From: Candidatus Binatia bacterium | GTDB taxonomy: Bacteria > Desulfobacterota > Binatia > Bin18 | Length of the DNA: 64,000 bases | Assembly (NCBI GenBank): GCA_951812575.1 | Contig: OX638322.1 | Location: forward strand, 3,161,925 to 3,225,924 | Direction: 5' to 3' | In this document: positions 52,793 to 61,767 of the stretch, one piece after another | How the letters are laid out: every line of letters begins with the position of its first letter | How positions within the stretch are numbered: position 1 is the first letter of the stretch | Made by a program: the position numbers and the translations under genes | Notes under the pieces: generated by a model | What the model saw: only the letters and a program-made list of their open reading frames with translations | What the model was told of the DNA's origin: nothing | The model's database searches: none

Positions 52793-55414
52793 GTGGATCT
52801 CAATCGTTTGACTGAAAAATCACAGGAGGCTCTACGCCAGGCCCAGGCGCTGGCAACCCAACGGAATCATCAGGGGGTCGATGTTGAGCACGTGTTGGCC
52901 GCCTTAACGGAATCTTCCGACGGAATTGTCCCGGCTCTCATTACTCAGGCCGAGGTGTCCCTCGCTGCGCTGAGCGCTGAGCTTGAAAGGGTGCTAGGTC
53001 GCATTCCGCAAGTGTCCGGCCCGGCCAGTGGCCCGGACCAGGTGTACGTCACCCAGCGCTTATCCCAGTTGCTCACCCGCGCTGAAGATGAAGCCAAGGA
53101 ACTGAAAGACGACTACGTCAGCGTCGAGCATGTGCTGCTGGCCATGCTGGAAGACGACGGGGCGACGGGCCGTTTGTTGCGTGACCACGGCCTCAGCCGA
53201 GAGCGCCTGCTTGCGGCGCTCCGGAAAGTGCGCGGCCACCAGCGGGTGACCAATCAGAATCCGGAGGGCACCTATCAGGCCCTGGAGCGCTACGGCCGGG
53301 ACCTGACGCAGGCGGCGAGCCTGGGCAAGCTGGACCCGGTTATCGGCCGGGATGATGAAATTCGCCGGGTCGTGCAGGTGCTGTCTCGCCGTACCAAGAA
53401 TAATCCGGTGCTGATCGGCGACCCAGGCGTTGGCAAGACCGCCATTGTGGAAGGGCTGGCGCAGCGTATTGTCAGCGGCGATGTGCCGGAAAGCCTGAAG
53501 CATCGCCGGGTGATCGTCCTGGATATGGGTGCGCTGATTGCCGGTGCAAAATTTCGGGGGGAGTTTGAAGAACGACTCAAGGCCGTACTCAAAGAGGTCC
53601 AGGAATCCGAGGGCGAGGTGGTGCTGTTTATTGACGAGTTGCATACGGTGGTGGGCGCAGGAGCCTCGGAGGGCGCTATGGACGCCTCCAATCTGCTGAA
53701 GCCGATGCTGGCCCGCGGCGAACTGCACTGCATCGGGGCGACCACGCTGGACGAGTATCGTCAATACGTGGAAAAGGACCGGGCGCTGGAACGGCGCTTT
53801 CAGCCGGTCACGGTTGACCAGCCATCCGTGGAAGACACGATTTCCATTCTACGCGGACTGCGGGAACGCTACGAAATCCACCACGGGGTGCGCATCAAGG
53901 ACGCGGCACTGGTGACTGCGGCGGTCTTGTCGCAGCGCTACATCAGTGATCGCTTTCTGCCGGATAAGGCGATTGACCTGATAGATGAAGCCGCCGCCCG
54001 GCTGCGCACCGAAATTGACTCCATGCCGACGGAACTGGACGAGGTGTCCAGGCGGGTGCTGCAACTTGAAATTGAACGCGAAGCCCTGCGCAAGGAGACC
54101 GACCAGGCCTCGCAGGCACGCCTGGAGAAGCTGGAAAAGGAGCTGGCGGATTGTCAGGCCGAGGCCGGGGCGCTGACCGCCCGCTGGGAGACGGAGAAGA
54201 ACAGCATCGGTCAGTTACGCAGTCTCAAAGAAGACATTGAGCAGACCAGACGGGCCATTGAAAAAGCAGAGCGCGACTACGACCTCAACCGGGTGGCCGA
54301 ACTCAAATACGGCAAGCTGGCCCAGCTTGAGCGGGACCTGGCGGCTGGGGAAGCGACGCTGCACGGCGAGCAGGGGCCGAGTCGCCTTCTCAAGGAAGAG
54401 GTTGACGAAGACGATATTGCCGCCATTATCGCACGCTGGACGGGCATTCCGGTTGCAAAGCTGCTCGAAGGCGAACGGGAAAAATTATTGCGCCTGGGTG
54501 AGTTGCTGCACCACCGGCTGATCGGTCAAGAAGAAGCCGTCCAGGCGGTGGCCGACGCGGTGATTCGGGCCCGCTCGGGGCTCAAAGACCCGCACCGTCC
54601 GATTGGGTCGTTCATCTTCCTGGGGCCGACCGGGGTGGGAAAAACCGAACTGGCGCGGGCGTTGGCCGAGTTTTTGTTCGACGCTGAGGCCAATATGGTC
54701 CGACTCGATATGTCGGAATATATGGAGAAGCATACGGTCGCGCGTCTCATCGGTGCGCCGCCGGGGTATGTGGGCTATGACGAGGGTGGACAACTGACCG
54801 AAGCGGTCCGGCGGAAACCCTACGCGGTCATCCTGTTTGACGAGGTCGAAAAAGCCCACCCCGATGTCTTCAACGCCCTGCTGCAAATTTTGGACGACGG
54901 ACGGCTGACCGATGGGCACGGACGGACGGTGGATTTTAAGAACACTGTTATTATCATGACCTCGAACGTCGGCAGCCAACTCATTTTGGGCTATCGAGGC
55001 GGGGATGACGCCGAGGCGTATGAGGGCATGAAGCGAGACGCTCTGGAGGCCCTGCGGAACGAATTCCGACCGGAATTTCTGAATCGGGTGGATGAAATCG
55101 TAGTGTTCCACAGTCTGAGCCGGGACCACCTCAAACAGATCATCGAGATTCAGCTTGCACACTTGCGGGAGCGGCTGGCCGAACGGCAAATCACGCTCGA
55201 ACTGACGGAAAGTGCTAAGGAATACTTCGCCCAAACCGGCTATGACCCGACCTATGGGGCCCGCCCGCTCAAACGCCTCCTGCAGAAAGAGATAGAGACT
55301 CATCTTGGCCGGAAAATCATTGCGGGCGAGGTGGCCGAGAGCGCCCATGTGATCGTCGACTACGATCATCACGCCCTGACATTCACCACCGCGCCAGTCG
55401 CTGAGGTGGCGTAA
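52793..55414 (+). CDS. clpB: Disaggregase ClpB
   Basis: The product is 873 residues from GTG 52793, which has AAGGAGGG upstream; ClpB proteins are usually about 860. The long frame upstream of this start is non-coding. The N-domain occupies about 1-145, first AAA domain Walker [14 protein letters not shown] lies near 205-215, with [13 protein letters not shown]. The coiled-coil middle domain follows at about 400-520 and the second AAA domain has [27 protein letters not shown] and [15 protein letters not shown]. ClpB rescues aggregated proteins with DnaK. Confidence 0.97.
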   Translation: MDLNRLTEKSQEALRQAQALATQRNHQGVDVEHVLAALTESSDGIVPALITQAEVSLAALSAELERVLGRIPQVSGPASGPDQVYVTQRLSQLLTRAEDEAKELKDDYVSVEHVLLAMLEDDGATGRLLRDHGLSRERLLAALRKVRGHQRVTNQNPEGTYQALERYGRDLTQAASLGKLDPVIGRDDEIRRVVQVLSRRTKNNPVLIGDPGVGKTAIVEGLAQRIVSGDVPESLKHRRVIVLDMGALIAGAKFRGEFEERLKAVLKEVQESEGEVVLFIDELHTVVGAGASEGAMDASNLLKPMLARGELHCIGATTLDEYRQYVEKDRALERRFQPVTVDQPSVEDTISILRGLRERYEIHHGVRIKDAALVTAAVLSQRYISDRFLPDKAIDLIDEAAARLRTEIDSMPTELDEVSRRVLQLEIEREALRKETDQASQARLEKLEKELADCQAEAGALTARWETEKNSIGQLRSLKEDIEQTRRAIEKAERDYDLNRVAELKYGKLAQLERDLAAGEATLHGEQGPSRLLKEEVDEDDIAAIIARWTGIPVAKLLEGEREKLLRLGELLHHRLIGQEEAVQAVADAVIRARSGLKDPHRPIGSFIFLGPTGVGKTELARALAEFLFDAEANMVRLDMSEYMEKHTVARLIGAPPGYVGYDEGGQLTEAVRRKPYAVILFDEVEKAHPDVFNALLQILDDGRLTDGHGRTVDFKNTVIIMTSNVGSQLILGYRGGDDAEAYEGMKRDALEALRNEFRPEFLNRVDEIVVFHSLSRDHLKQIIEIQLAHLRERLAERQITLELTESAKEYFAQTGYDPTYGARPLKRLLQKEIETHLGRKIIAGEVAESAHVIVDYDHHALTFTTAPVAEVA

Positions 55415-55722
55415 AGTCTGCCCATTACGCTCACCGGGCGGCTGCGTCTTCAGATCAGGGAGGGAGAAGCAATCTTCTTCTTCTTCCCATATTCAGAATA
55501 AAACCCCGTTCTTGTAACCGGCCTTTTTTACTTGACTTTTCGATTATTTCTTTCTACAGTCTCCCTCCGCTCTCCGAAAGGCAGAGCTGCTCTCTTTCCT
55601 CGGGCTCGCAATGTATGAAGCAGTGGAATTGGTATGAGGTGGTGTGAGTTGGCACGAAGCGGCGGAATTGGCATGAAGCGGTGCGAGTTGGCAAGAGGAG
55701 ACTCCTCAGGGGAGGTATCTCT
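55415..55722 (+). repeat. Leader of kamA with four 19-bp tandem repeats (55624-55700)
   Basis: The 308 bases between clpB and the kamA-like gene contain no gene. From 55624 to 55700 four degenerate units of 19-20 bases follow one another, alternating GGAATTGG(T/C)ATGA and G(C/T)GAGTTGGCA(C/A)GA types. They end just before the ribosome-binding GGGGAGG of kamA. An AT-rich stretch at 55480-55560 may contain the promoter. I see no clear terminator. Confidence 0.65.
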
Positions 55723-57117
55723 ATGCTGAATGAAACCACTCACCGTCTTGATATTGCAAACGGATCCCCCGTTGCTGTCACGTCTGAATCCTCGGCGCCG
55801 CGCTTCAAGGTGTATAATGAGCGCCACCTCGACCAGATTCCGCAACTGCAACGATTATCCGATGAGCAACGGTTTAATATGCAGGTGGTGGCCAGTGTCT
55901 TGCCCTTTCGCATTAACCCGTACGTCATCGAGCACCTCATCGATTGGGATAATGTCCCCGATGATCCGATGTTCCAGTTGACTTTTCCGCAGCCCGGCAT
56001 GTTGCTGCCGGAAGATTTTGAGCGCATGGCCGACTTGCTCAGGAAAGGGGCGGATCGAATCGCGATCAAAGCCGCCGCAGATGAGATCCGTATCCGGCTG
56101 AACCCGCATCCCGCCGGCCAACAGCAGATGAATGTCCCGCACCTGGACGGCGAGTCGCTGCCCGGCATGCAGCATAAGTATCGCGAAACCGTCCTCTTTT
56201 TTCCAAGCCAGGGTCAGACGTGTCATACGTATTGCACCTTCTGTTTCCGCTGGGCGCAGTTCGTGGGCATTCAGGAGCTGCGTTTTAATTCAAACGACGC
56301 CGGTCAACTTCACAGCTATCTGGCATCACAGCCGCAGGTGAGCGATCTGCTCATGACCGGTGGAGATCCGATGGTCATGAAAACCCACCACTTGGCCGAA
56401 TACCTGCGTCCCCTGCTCCAACCGGAGTTCGAGCACATCCAAACCATTCGGATCGGAACAAAAGCGCTGACCTACTGGCCCTTCCGCTTTACGAGTGATG
56501 CGGATGCCGACGACCTCATGCGGCTGTGCGAACAGCTCGTCGCCGCCGGTAAACACGTGGCGTTCATGGCGCACTATAATCACTGGAGAGAATTGGAGCA
56601 GCCGCAGGTCCGTGCAGCCATCCGGCGTCTGCGCTCGACCGGAGCGGTTATCCGCGGTCAGGGGCCGCTCCTGGCCCATATCAACGATGATGCCGCAGTG
56701 TGGACCCGGTTGTGGCGGACCCAGGTCCGTTTGGGCATCATCCCGTACTATATGTTCGTTGAGCGCGATACCGGGGCGCGGCACTATTTTGAGGTGCCTC
56801 TGGCCCGCGCCTGGGAGATTTATCGTGAGGCCATTTCCCAGGTCTCCGGCCTGGCGCGGACCGCCCGTGGCCCGTCCATGAGTGCGGGGCCGGGCAAGGT
56901 CGAGGTGCAGGGCATCACCGAAGTAAACGGCGAAAAGGTCTTTGTCCTGCGCTTTATCCAGGGACGCAATGCCGATTGGGTCCAGCGGCCGTTCTTTGCC
57001 AAGTTTGACCCCGATGCGACCTGGCTCGACCACCTCAAACCCGCCGGCGGAGAAGCCCAATTTTTCTTCGAGCCTGAGTACCGGGCCATACAGGCGCAGA
57101 CTTCAGCCGGGCACTGA
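55723..57117 (+). CDS. KamA-like radical SAM aminomutase
   Basis: The 464-residue protein starts at ATG 55723 with GGGGAGG upstream. It belongs to the lysine 2,3-aminomutase family of radical SAM enzymes: QTCHTYCTFCFRWAQF carries CxxxCxxC for the 4Fe-4S cluster, then LLMTGGDPMVMKTHHL and IRIGTKALTYWPFRF. The usual KamA-type PLP region is not clear; GPSMSAGPGKVEVQG may hold the PLP Lys. A conserved MNVPHLDGESLPGMQHKY stretch precedes the cluster. The substrate could be lysine, glutamate or another amino acid. Confidence 0.9.
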   Translation: MLNETTHRLDIANGSPVAVTSESSAPRFKVYNERHLDQIPQLQRLSDEQRFNMQVVASVLPFRINPYVIEHLIDWDNVPDDPMFQLTFPQPGMLLPEDFERMADLLRKGADRIAIKAAADEIRIRLNPHPAGQQQMNVPHLDGESLPGMQHKYRETVLFFPSQGQTCHTYCTFCFRWAQFVGIQELRFNSNDAGQLHSYLASQPQVSDLLMTGGDPMVMKTHHLAEYLRPLLQPEFEHIQTIRIGTKALTYWPFRFTSDADADDLMRLCEQLVAAGKHVAFMAHYNHWRELEQPQVRAAIRRLRSTGAVIRGQGPLLAHINDDAAVWTRLWRTQVRLGIIPYYMFVERDTGARHYFEVPLARAWEIYREAISQVSGLARTARGPSMSAGPGKVEVQGITEVNGEKVFVLRFIQGRNADWVQRPFFAKFDPDATWLDHLKPAGGEAQFFFEPEYRAIQAQTSAGH

Positions 57118-57119
57118 GT

Positions 57120-57341
57120 CTATGCGCGGGGCTTGAGCATCCGAATGCGCCGCACCGGGGGATGGCCGGGGGTGTCGTCAATAAAGGTGACGTGCTCCGC
57201 CTCACAGGCGGGACAGATAACCAGCGTCCCGTATTTTTCGTCCTCAACCATGGGCGGCCAGTTGCCGTCCGCCGGCTCCCCATAGTTGCTCATCTGGTAG
57301 AGTTCTTCGGCACACATCAGACAGTACTGGGCTTTTGCCAT
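57120..57341 (-). CDS. Small zinc-ribbon-like protein
   Basis: The 73-residue protein has two CxxC pairs (YCLMCAEELYQM and VICPACEAEHV) that could bind one zinc. It ends two bases from the kamA stop on the opposite strand. No known family is recognised. Such small metal-binding proteins often accompany enzymes or bind nucleic acid, but nothing here specifies a role. Confidence 0.6.
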   Translation of the reverse strand: MAKAQYCLMCAEELYQMSNYGEPADGNWPPMVEDEKYGTLVICPACEAEHVTFIDDTPGHPPVRRIRMLKPRA

Positions 57342-57497
57342 CGGCTGACTCCTTCTCCTGGCGTCATCCCGTCGTCGGGTGTCATCTCTCTCCGATACTG
57401 CACGACTCCTTCAGGTTGGTCCTTCGTCTTGACGCCCTGAGGGGGACGGGGTAGGTCTGCTCTTGTCCAGGAGCCACCGCCACAACAAGGGGATGAC

Positions 57498-57962
57498 ATG
57501 TTCGAGTACACTATGGAGCACCTCTTTTCCTATACCGCCACCCTGGAAATGCCGCCTGAAACAATAGGGCCGGTGCCCGGCGGCGTCCGGGTCAATGTAT
57601 ACGTCACGGGCGGGAAAGTCGAAGGTCCCAAACTGCAAGGCAAGCTGCGTCCGGTTGGCGCGGACTGGCTGACTGTCCGACCCGATGGGGTGGCGTATCT
57701 GGATGTGCGGGCGACCGTGGAGGCGCACGACGGCGCGCTGATCTATGTGACCTATAATGGGGTGTTGGATATGGGCGCGGACGGCTATCAGAATTTTTTG
57801 GACGGCGAGATTCCGCCGAGCGGGACGCCGATTCGGACGAATCCCTGGTGCCATACCGCTCACCCCGACTATCTATGGATGAATCGTTGCCTGTGTGTTG
57901 GGATCGGAGAAGCGTATCTGGAACGGGGTGAAGTGCGCTACGACGTGTATGCCGTACGCTAG
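57498..57962 (+). CDS. DUF3237-family protein
   Basis: The 154-residue beta-rich protein matches the DUF3237 layout: FSYTATLEMPPETIGPVPGGVRVNVYVTGG, GPKLQGKLRPVGADWLTVRPDGVAYLDVRATVEAHDGALIYVTYNGVL, then a C-terminal strand EAYLERGEVRYDVYAVR. These proteins form a small beta barrel; no activity is firmly known. It lies 17 bases before the selenoprotein gene. Its ATG is preceded by GGGGATG rather than a classic ribosome-binding site. Confidence 0.85.
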   Translation: MFEYTMEHLFSYTATLEMPPETIGPVPGGVRVNVYVTGGKVEGPKLQGKLRPVGADWLTVRPDGVAYLDVRATVEAHDGALIYVTYNGVLDMGADGYQNFLDGEIPPSGTPIRTNPWCHTAHPDYLWMNRCLCVGIGEAYLERGEVRYDVYAVR

Positions 57963-57979
57963 GCGTATGGCGGACGGGA

Positions 57980-58543
57980 ATGGGTATGAGCAAATCGAAC
58001 TGGCATTGGTGCGTTGTCCTCATCGTCGGTCTGCTGCTGTGGGGTCGTCCCGTCGATGCCGCGGTTGAGGTCGGGAGTCCCGCGCCCGCCTTCTGTTTGC
58101 CCGCACAGGACGGTGAGGCGCAGGACGGCCAGACGGTCTGCCTCTCGGATTTTACGGGGAAGAAAAACGTCCTGCTGCTGTTTTATATTTTGGACTTTAC
58201 CCCCGGCTGAACCCTCCAGTTATCAACCGGGCAGGACGCTCGGCAGGAAAAGCAACTCGACGCGGTGGTCCTGGGAATCAGTACGAATCACACGGCTTCC
58301 CAGCGCATATTTCGCGAACAACTGGCCCTCAGCTATCCGTTGTTGAGCGCGTTTGACGCCCCCGAGGTGGTTGAAAACTATGTGGGCTGGCTGGACCGGG
58401 AAAAGCGGCTCAGCCAGAGAGCCTATGTGCTGATTGACACGGATGGGATGGTGCGTTTTGTCCGCGTCATGCAGAACCCCGGAGAGGTGCTGCCGGTAAG
58501 CGAGTTGGAGGCTGAGCTGGCCAAGCTCAAATCGGCCCGGTAA
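57980..58543 (+). CDS. Peroxiredoxin (AhpC/TSA type) with selenocysteine at the catalytic position
   Basis: The frame has an in-frame TGA at 58208-58210 (residue 77), so it would be 187 residues if UGA is read as selenocysteine. The residues before it, LLLFYILDFTPG, and after it, TLQLSTGQDARQEKQLDAVVLGIS, join exactly across the AhpC/TSA active-site motif DFTPxCT, with UGA where the peroxidatic Cys stands. The N-terminus has a signal-like segment (VVLIVGLLLWGRPVDAA), so the enzyme is probably periplasmic. The rest (PLLSAFDAPEVVENYVGWL, AYVLIDTDGMVRF) is normal for the family. A point mutation is possible, but the codon falling exactly at the catalytic residue argues for selenocysteine. Confidence 0.85.
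58227..58243 (+). promoter_or_regulatory. Possible bacterial SECIS hairpin
   Basis: Sixteen bases after the UGA, CCGGG (58227-58231) can pair with CUCGG (58239-58243), one G-U included, leaving a seven-base loop CAGGACG. Bacterial SECIS elements are small hairpins at about this distance inside the reading frame. The loop lacks a G in its first two positions, so it is a weak candidate. Confidence 0.4.
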
Positions 58544-58621
58544 TTGCGCCGGCTTGCACTTTGAGAGTGAGAGATGAATAATGGGCGGCCAGGAGCGAGG
58601 ACGGCAAAAGGAGGCCCGATA

Positions 58622-59341
58622 GTGCAGGCGCGTGTGCTCTGGTTGCCATTCGTTATGGCCGGTGTCCTGACCGCCGGTCTGTGGACCCCTCCACGTCTCG
58701 CCCAGGCGCAGAATGCTCCGGCTAATACGGACCAGTATTCCCAGGCGGTCGGCGCCCCGCAAGTGCTGGAGATTCCGGTCCAGAGCGGCCTGAGCCAACC
58801 GGCCGTTCCGGTCGAACCCCCAGCGTCTGATTTCAGAGAATTGCAGCCGCACGAAGACTGGTCCTCTGCTGCAACGGACAGTCAGTTCTCCGAATGGCCC
58901 GACCCGTCTGTGGCTCAGTCCAAACGCACCTATCTCGGCGTCCTGTATGCCACAGCCGAGGAAGGACCGGAGGGCGTCCGGGTCTTAAGCGTGATTGAGG
59001 GCAGTCCGGCACATCGTTCCGGTTTTGAAGGCGTGAATGCGCCCACGCGGCACAACCGGAATGATTTAGTGAAGAAAGCCGCCATCATTGCGCTGGCCCT
59101 GTCTCCGGCCGGTCCGTTTGTCATGCCCCTCGTTGCCGCGCACGATCATCTCACGCGGGAGCGCTATCCTGTCGGCGACCTTATTGTCGCGGTTGAGAAC
59201 GCGCCGGTTCGGACCGCCCAGGATTTTACCGAAGCCATACAGCGCTACAGTCCCGGAGACCAGGTGGCCTTTTCCGTCTTGCGAAAGAACCAGCCCCTCC
59301 AAATTACGGTGACGCTCGAAGAAGAACCGTTGGGACCGTAA
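58622..59341 (+). CDS. Secreted/periplasmic PDZ-domain protein
   Basis: The product is 239 residues from GTG 58622, chosen because AGGAGG lies seven bases upstream; the ATG at 58574 gives 16 extra residues. A signal peptide is clear (VLWLPFVMAGVLTAGLWTPPRLAQAQ). A Pro/Gln-rich linker follows, then a PDZ domain at about 105-235 (TYLGVLYATAEEGPEGVRVLSVIEGSPAHRSGFEGVNA and then PVGDLIVAVENAPVRTAQDFTEAIQRYSPGDQVAFSVLR). No protease domain is present. It may bind and position a partner. A loop of about 50 residues interrupts the PDZ fold, including a hydrophobic stretch (AAIIALALSPAGPFVMPLVA). Confidence 0.85.
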   Translation: MQARVLWLPFVMAGVLTAGLWTPPRLAQAQNAPANTDQYSQAVGAPQVLEIPVQSGLSQPAVPVEPPASDFRELQPHEDWSSAATDSQFSEWPDPSVAQSKRTYLGVLYATAEEGPEGVRVLSVIEGSPAHRSGFEGVNAPTRHNRNDLVKKAAIIALALSPAGPFVMPLVAAHDHLTRERYPVGDLIVAVENAPVRTAQDFTEAIQRYSPGDQVAFSVLRKNQPLQITVTLEEEPLGP

Positions 59342-59464
59342 ATGCGCCCTGATAGGCGCCGCGCTGCTGCCGGTCATCTCTCAGGCCGGCGTTCGCTCTC
59401 TCCGGATTGCGTCGGCAGGCGGCGGCATGATGAAACCTTGGGGGCGGTCTCATCGACCGGGTGC

Positions 59465-60340
59465 TCAGCCTTCGGACAGATGTCCCACCTGGGTATGGAA
59501 GGCGTTGACGGTGTTGTTCATGAGCATAGACACCGTCACCGGTCCGACGCCGCCCGGAACCGGCGTGATAAACGCCGCGCGTTCCTTGGCCGCGTCAAAT
59601 TCCACATCGCCAACGAGGCGTGAGCCCACCTGATTGATGCCCACATCGATCACGGCTGCCCCGGGACGGACCCAGTCGCCCTTGATTAACCCGGGAGAGC
59701 CGACTGCCACAACGAGGACCTCTGCCCGACGGACATGCTCGGCTAACAGCCCTCGCTCGGCGGTCGCGATGTGACAGATGGTCACCGTGGCTAAGCGGTC
59801 GACCAGCATCAGGCTGAGCGGCTTGCCCACAAGTTCGCTGTGTCCGACAATAACCGCCTCTTTGCCTTCCATGTCGAGCCCGGTTGCGTCCAACAGGCGC
59901 ATGACGGCCAGAGCGGTACAGGAGCCAATGCGTATCTCTCCGGTGACAGCGGCCCCGACATTTTCCGGATGGGTGCCGTCCACATCTTTCTGCGGGGTAA
60001 TATGGTTGACCAGGACAGAGCGACGTAAATGCTCAGGCAGTGGGAGCTGAATGATCACCCCGGTGACTTCAGGGTCCTGATTCAACTGCTCCAAACGGCG
60101 CAGCACCTCGGCCTCCTGGGCATTGTCCGGGAGATGGTACCAGCGATACTCAATCCCCAACCCGCGGGCAATCCGATTCATGGATCGAATATAGACTTCG
60201 ATAGCCGGGTTCGAGCCGATATAAATACTGACCAGAACGGGTCTGCGTCCGGTGCGCTGGATCAACTCTGCAATGTCCGCTCCAAGTTCCGCATAGACTG
60301 ACTGGGCAATGAGCTTGCCTTTGACGATCTGGGCAGCCAT
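59465..60340 (-). CDS. folD: Methylenetetrahydrofolate dehydrogenase/cyclohydrolase FolD
   Basis: The 291-residue protein shows FolD signatures: a VSIYIGSNPAIEVYIRSMNRIARGLGI region with the catalytic-like residues, GVIIQLPLPEHL, PQKDVDGTHPENVG, and GHSELVGKPLSLML with PGLIKGDWVRPGAAVIDVGIN. FolD converts 5,10-methylene-THF to 10-formyl-THF. In most FolD proteins the catalytic Lys sits in YVxxKxKA; here the segment reads VYIRSMNR with Met-Asn, so the Lys is not in its normal place. Otherwise length and motifs are normal. Confidence 0.93.
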   Translation of the reverse strand: MAAQIVKGKLIAQSVYAELGADIAELIQRTGRRPVLVSIYIGSNPAIEVYIRSMNRIARGLGIEYRWYHLPDNAQEAEVLRRLEQLNQDPEVTGVIIQLPLPEHLRRSVLVNHITPQKDVDGTHPENVGAAVTGEIRIGSCTALAVMRLLDATGLDMEGKEAVIVGHSELVGKPLSLMLVDRLATVTICHIATAERGLLAEHVRRAEVLVVAVGSPGLIKGDWVRPGAAVIDVGINQVGSRLVGDVEFDAAKERAAFITPVPGGVGPVTVSMLMNNTVNAFHTQVGHLSEG

Positions 60341-60435
60341 GCCGAGACGGTATCATCTGACACAAACGGGCGGAAGCGGGCCGCCTAGCTCAGGCGCCGA
60401 TTTCGTGATAGGCGGGGGGCGGAAAAGGGTGGCGT

Positions 60436-60606
60436 ATGAAGACATTTTTCGAGCGGTTTGTGGATGAGGTCGTCCGCAAGAGAGACGCCGGGGAGATCGA
60501 CGAGGAAAAGGCGCGGCAATGGATAGCCGAGATCCAGCAGCGGCTGGAGGAACACGCCGAACAGCACCCCAGTGCCCCCATTGTCCAAATGCCGGTGAAA
60601 CACTAG
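60436..60606 (+). CDS. Small helical protein upstream of ispG
   Basis: A 56-residue frame (start MKTFFERFVDEVVRKRD) is mostly charged helix with a short Pro-rich tail (HPSAPIVQMPVKH). It ends 21 bases before the ispG start and in the same direction. Codon use looks ordinary. It is too short to assign. The region between folD and ispG contains nothing else. Confidence 0.45.
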   Translation: MKTFFERFVDEVVRKRDAGEIDEEKARQWIAEIQQRLEEHAEQHPSAPIVQMPVKH

Positions 60607-60627
60607 ACCTCGGAAGTGATTGAAAGC

Positions 60628-61761
60628 ATGCTGAAAAGAAAACCCACACGTGCAGTCCGGATCGGCACAGTCCAGGTTGGGGCGGGCGCCCCCATTGTCG
60701 TGCAGAGTATGTGCGCGACCAAAACCACGGATATCGATGCCACCGTCGCGCAGGTGCATCAACTCGAAGAGGCCGGAGCGGGGGTTGTGCGCATTGCGGT
60801 GGACAACCCCAAAGAGGCCGCGGCCCTCAAGGAAATCCGCGCTCAAACCTCGGCGACCTTATCCGTCGACCTCCAGGAGAATTACAAGGTTGCCGACCAG
60901 GTGGCCCCCTTTGTTGACAAAATCCGCTATAACCCCGGCCACCTGCATCATATTGAAAAGCGCAAAACCATTCCGCAAAAGGTCGCCTGGCTGGTTGCTG
61001 TCGCCCGAGAGCATGATGTCGCCGTCCGTATTGGCGTCAACTGTGGTTCGGTGGCGCCGGCCTTCCTTGAACAATATCCCGGCGACCAGATGGAAGCCCT
61101 GGTCCAATCAACGCTGTATCACTGCCAGCTCATGGAAGACCTGCAATACGAGCGGTTCGTTGTGTCGCTCAAAGATTCCGACCCGGCCAAGGTCGTCGAA
61201 GCCAACACCCGTTTTTCCCAAGCGCGACCGGATGTCCCCCTCCATCTGGGCGTGACCGAAGCCGGTTTGCCGCCGGACGGCGTGATCAAGAGCCGGATTG
61301 CTTTTGAAAAACTGTTGGCCAACGGCGTGGGCGATACGATTCGGGTGTCCCTGACCCTGCCCAATGAGCGTAAACACGAGGAGGTCAACGCCGGCTTCAG
61401 CATTCTCGACGATGCTCGAAACGGTCGTTTCATCTCAGTCCCCGACTTCGGCAAGGGCATGAATATCATCTCCTGTCCAAGCTGCTCGCGGGTTGAGAAT
61501 GAGAAATTCGTCGAGCTCGCCCAGGAGGTCAAGGCCATGTCCGCCTACGCCAAGCAGCATGATATCACCATTGCCGTCATGGGGTGTCGGGTCAACGGTC
61601 CCGGCGAGACCGATGATGCGGACCTGGGTCTGTGGTGCGGACCCACAACGGTCAATCTCAAGAAGAAGAGCGTCAAGCTCGGCCACTTCGGCTACGACGT
61701 TGTCCTGGACCGTCTCAAAGACGAAATTGACCAGTTGATTGCCGAGCGTCAGGCGGTGTAG
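60628..61761 (+). CDS. ispG: 4-hydroxy-3-methylbut-2-enyl diphosphate synthase IspG
   Basis: From ATG 60628 the product is 377 residues; a GTG at 60616 is an alternative. IspG features are complete: [22 protein letters not shown] at the start, the TIM barrel with [23 protein letters not shown] and LHLGVTEAG, then the 4Fe-4S region [10 protein letters not shown] and [17 protein letters not shown]. IspG makes HMBPP in the MEP pathway for isoprenoids and is a short single-domain bacterial form. It ends six bases from the convergent neighbour. Confidence 0.96.
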   Translation: MLKRKPTRAVRIGTVQVGAGAPIVVQSMCATKTTDIDATVAQVHQLEEAGAGVVRIAVDNPKEAAALKEIRAQTSATLSVDLQENYKVADQVAPFVDKIRYNPGHLHHIEKRKTIPQKVAWLVAVAREHDVAVRIGVNCGSVAPAFLEQYPGDQMEALVQSTLYHCQLMEDLQYERFVVSLKDSDPAKVVEANTRFSQARPDVPLHLGVTEAGLPPDGVIKSRIAFEKLLANGVGDTIRVSLTLPNERKHEEVNAGFSILDDARNGRFISVPDFGKGMNIISCPSCSRVENEKFVELAQEVKAMSAYAKQHDITIAVMGCRVNGPGETDDADLGLWCGPTTVNLKKKSVKLGHFGYDVVLDRLKDEIDQLIAERQAV

Positions 61762-61767
61762 CAGTGC

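Noticed and set aside
55415..55540. Rho-independent terminator after clpB
   Set aside because: A T-run follows a possible short stem, but the pairing is imperfect and I could not define a stable hairpin.
57980..58543. Reading the peroxiredoxin as a broken gene or two genes
   Set aside because: The two parts share one frame and the stop is exactly at the active-site Cys position, which fits selenocysteine better than chance mutation.
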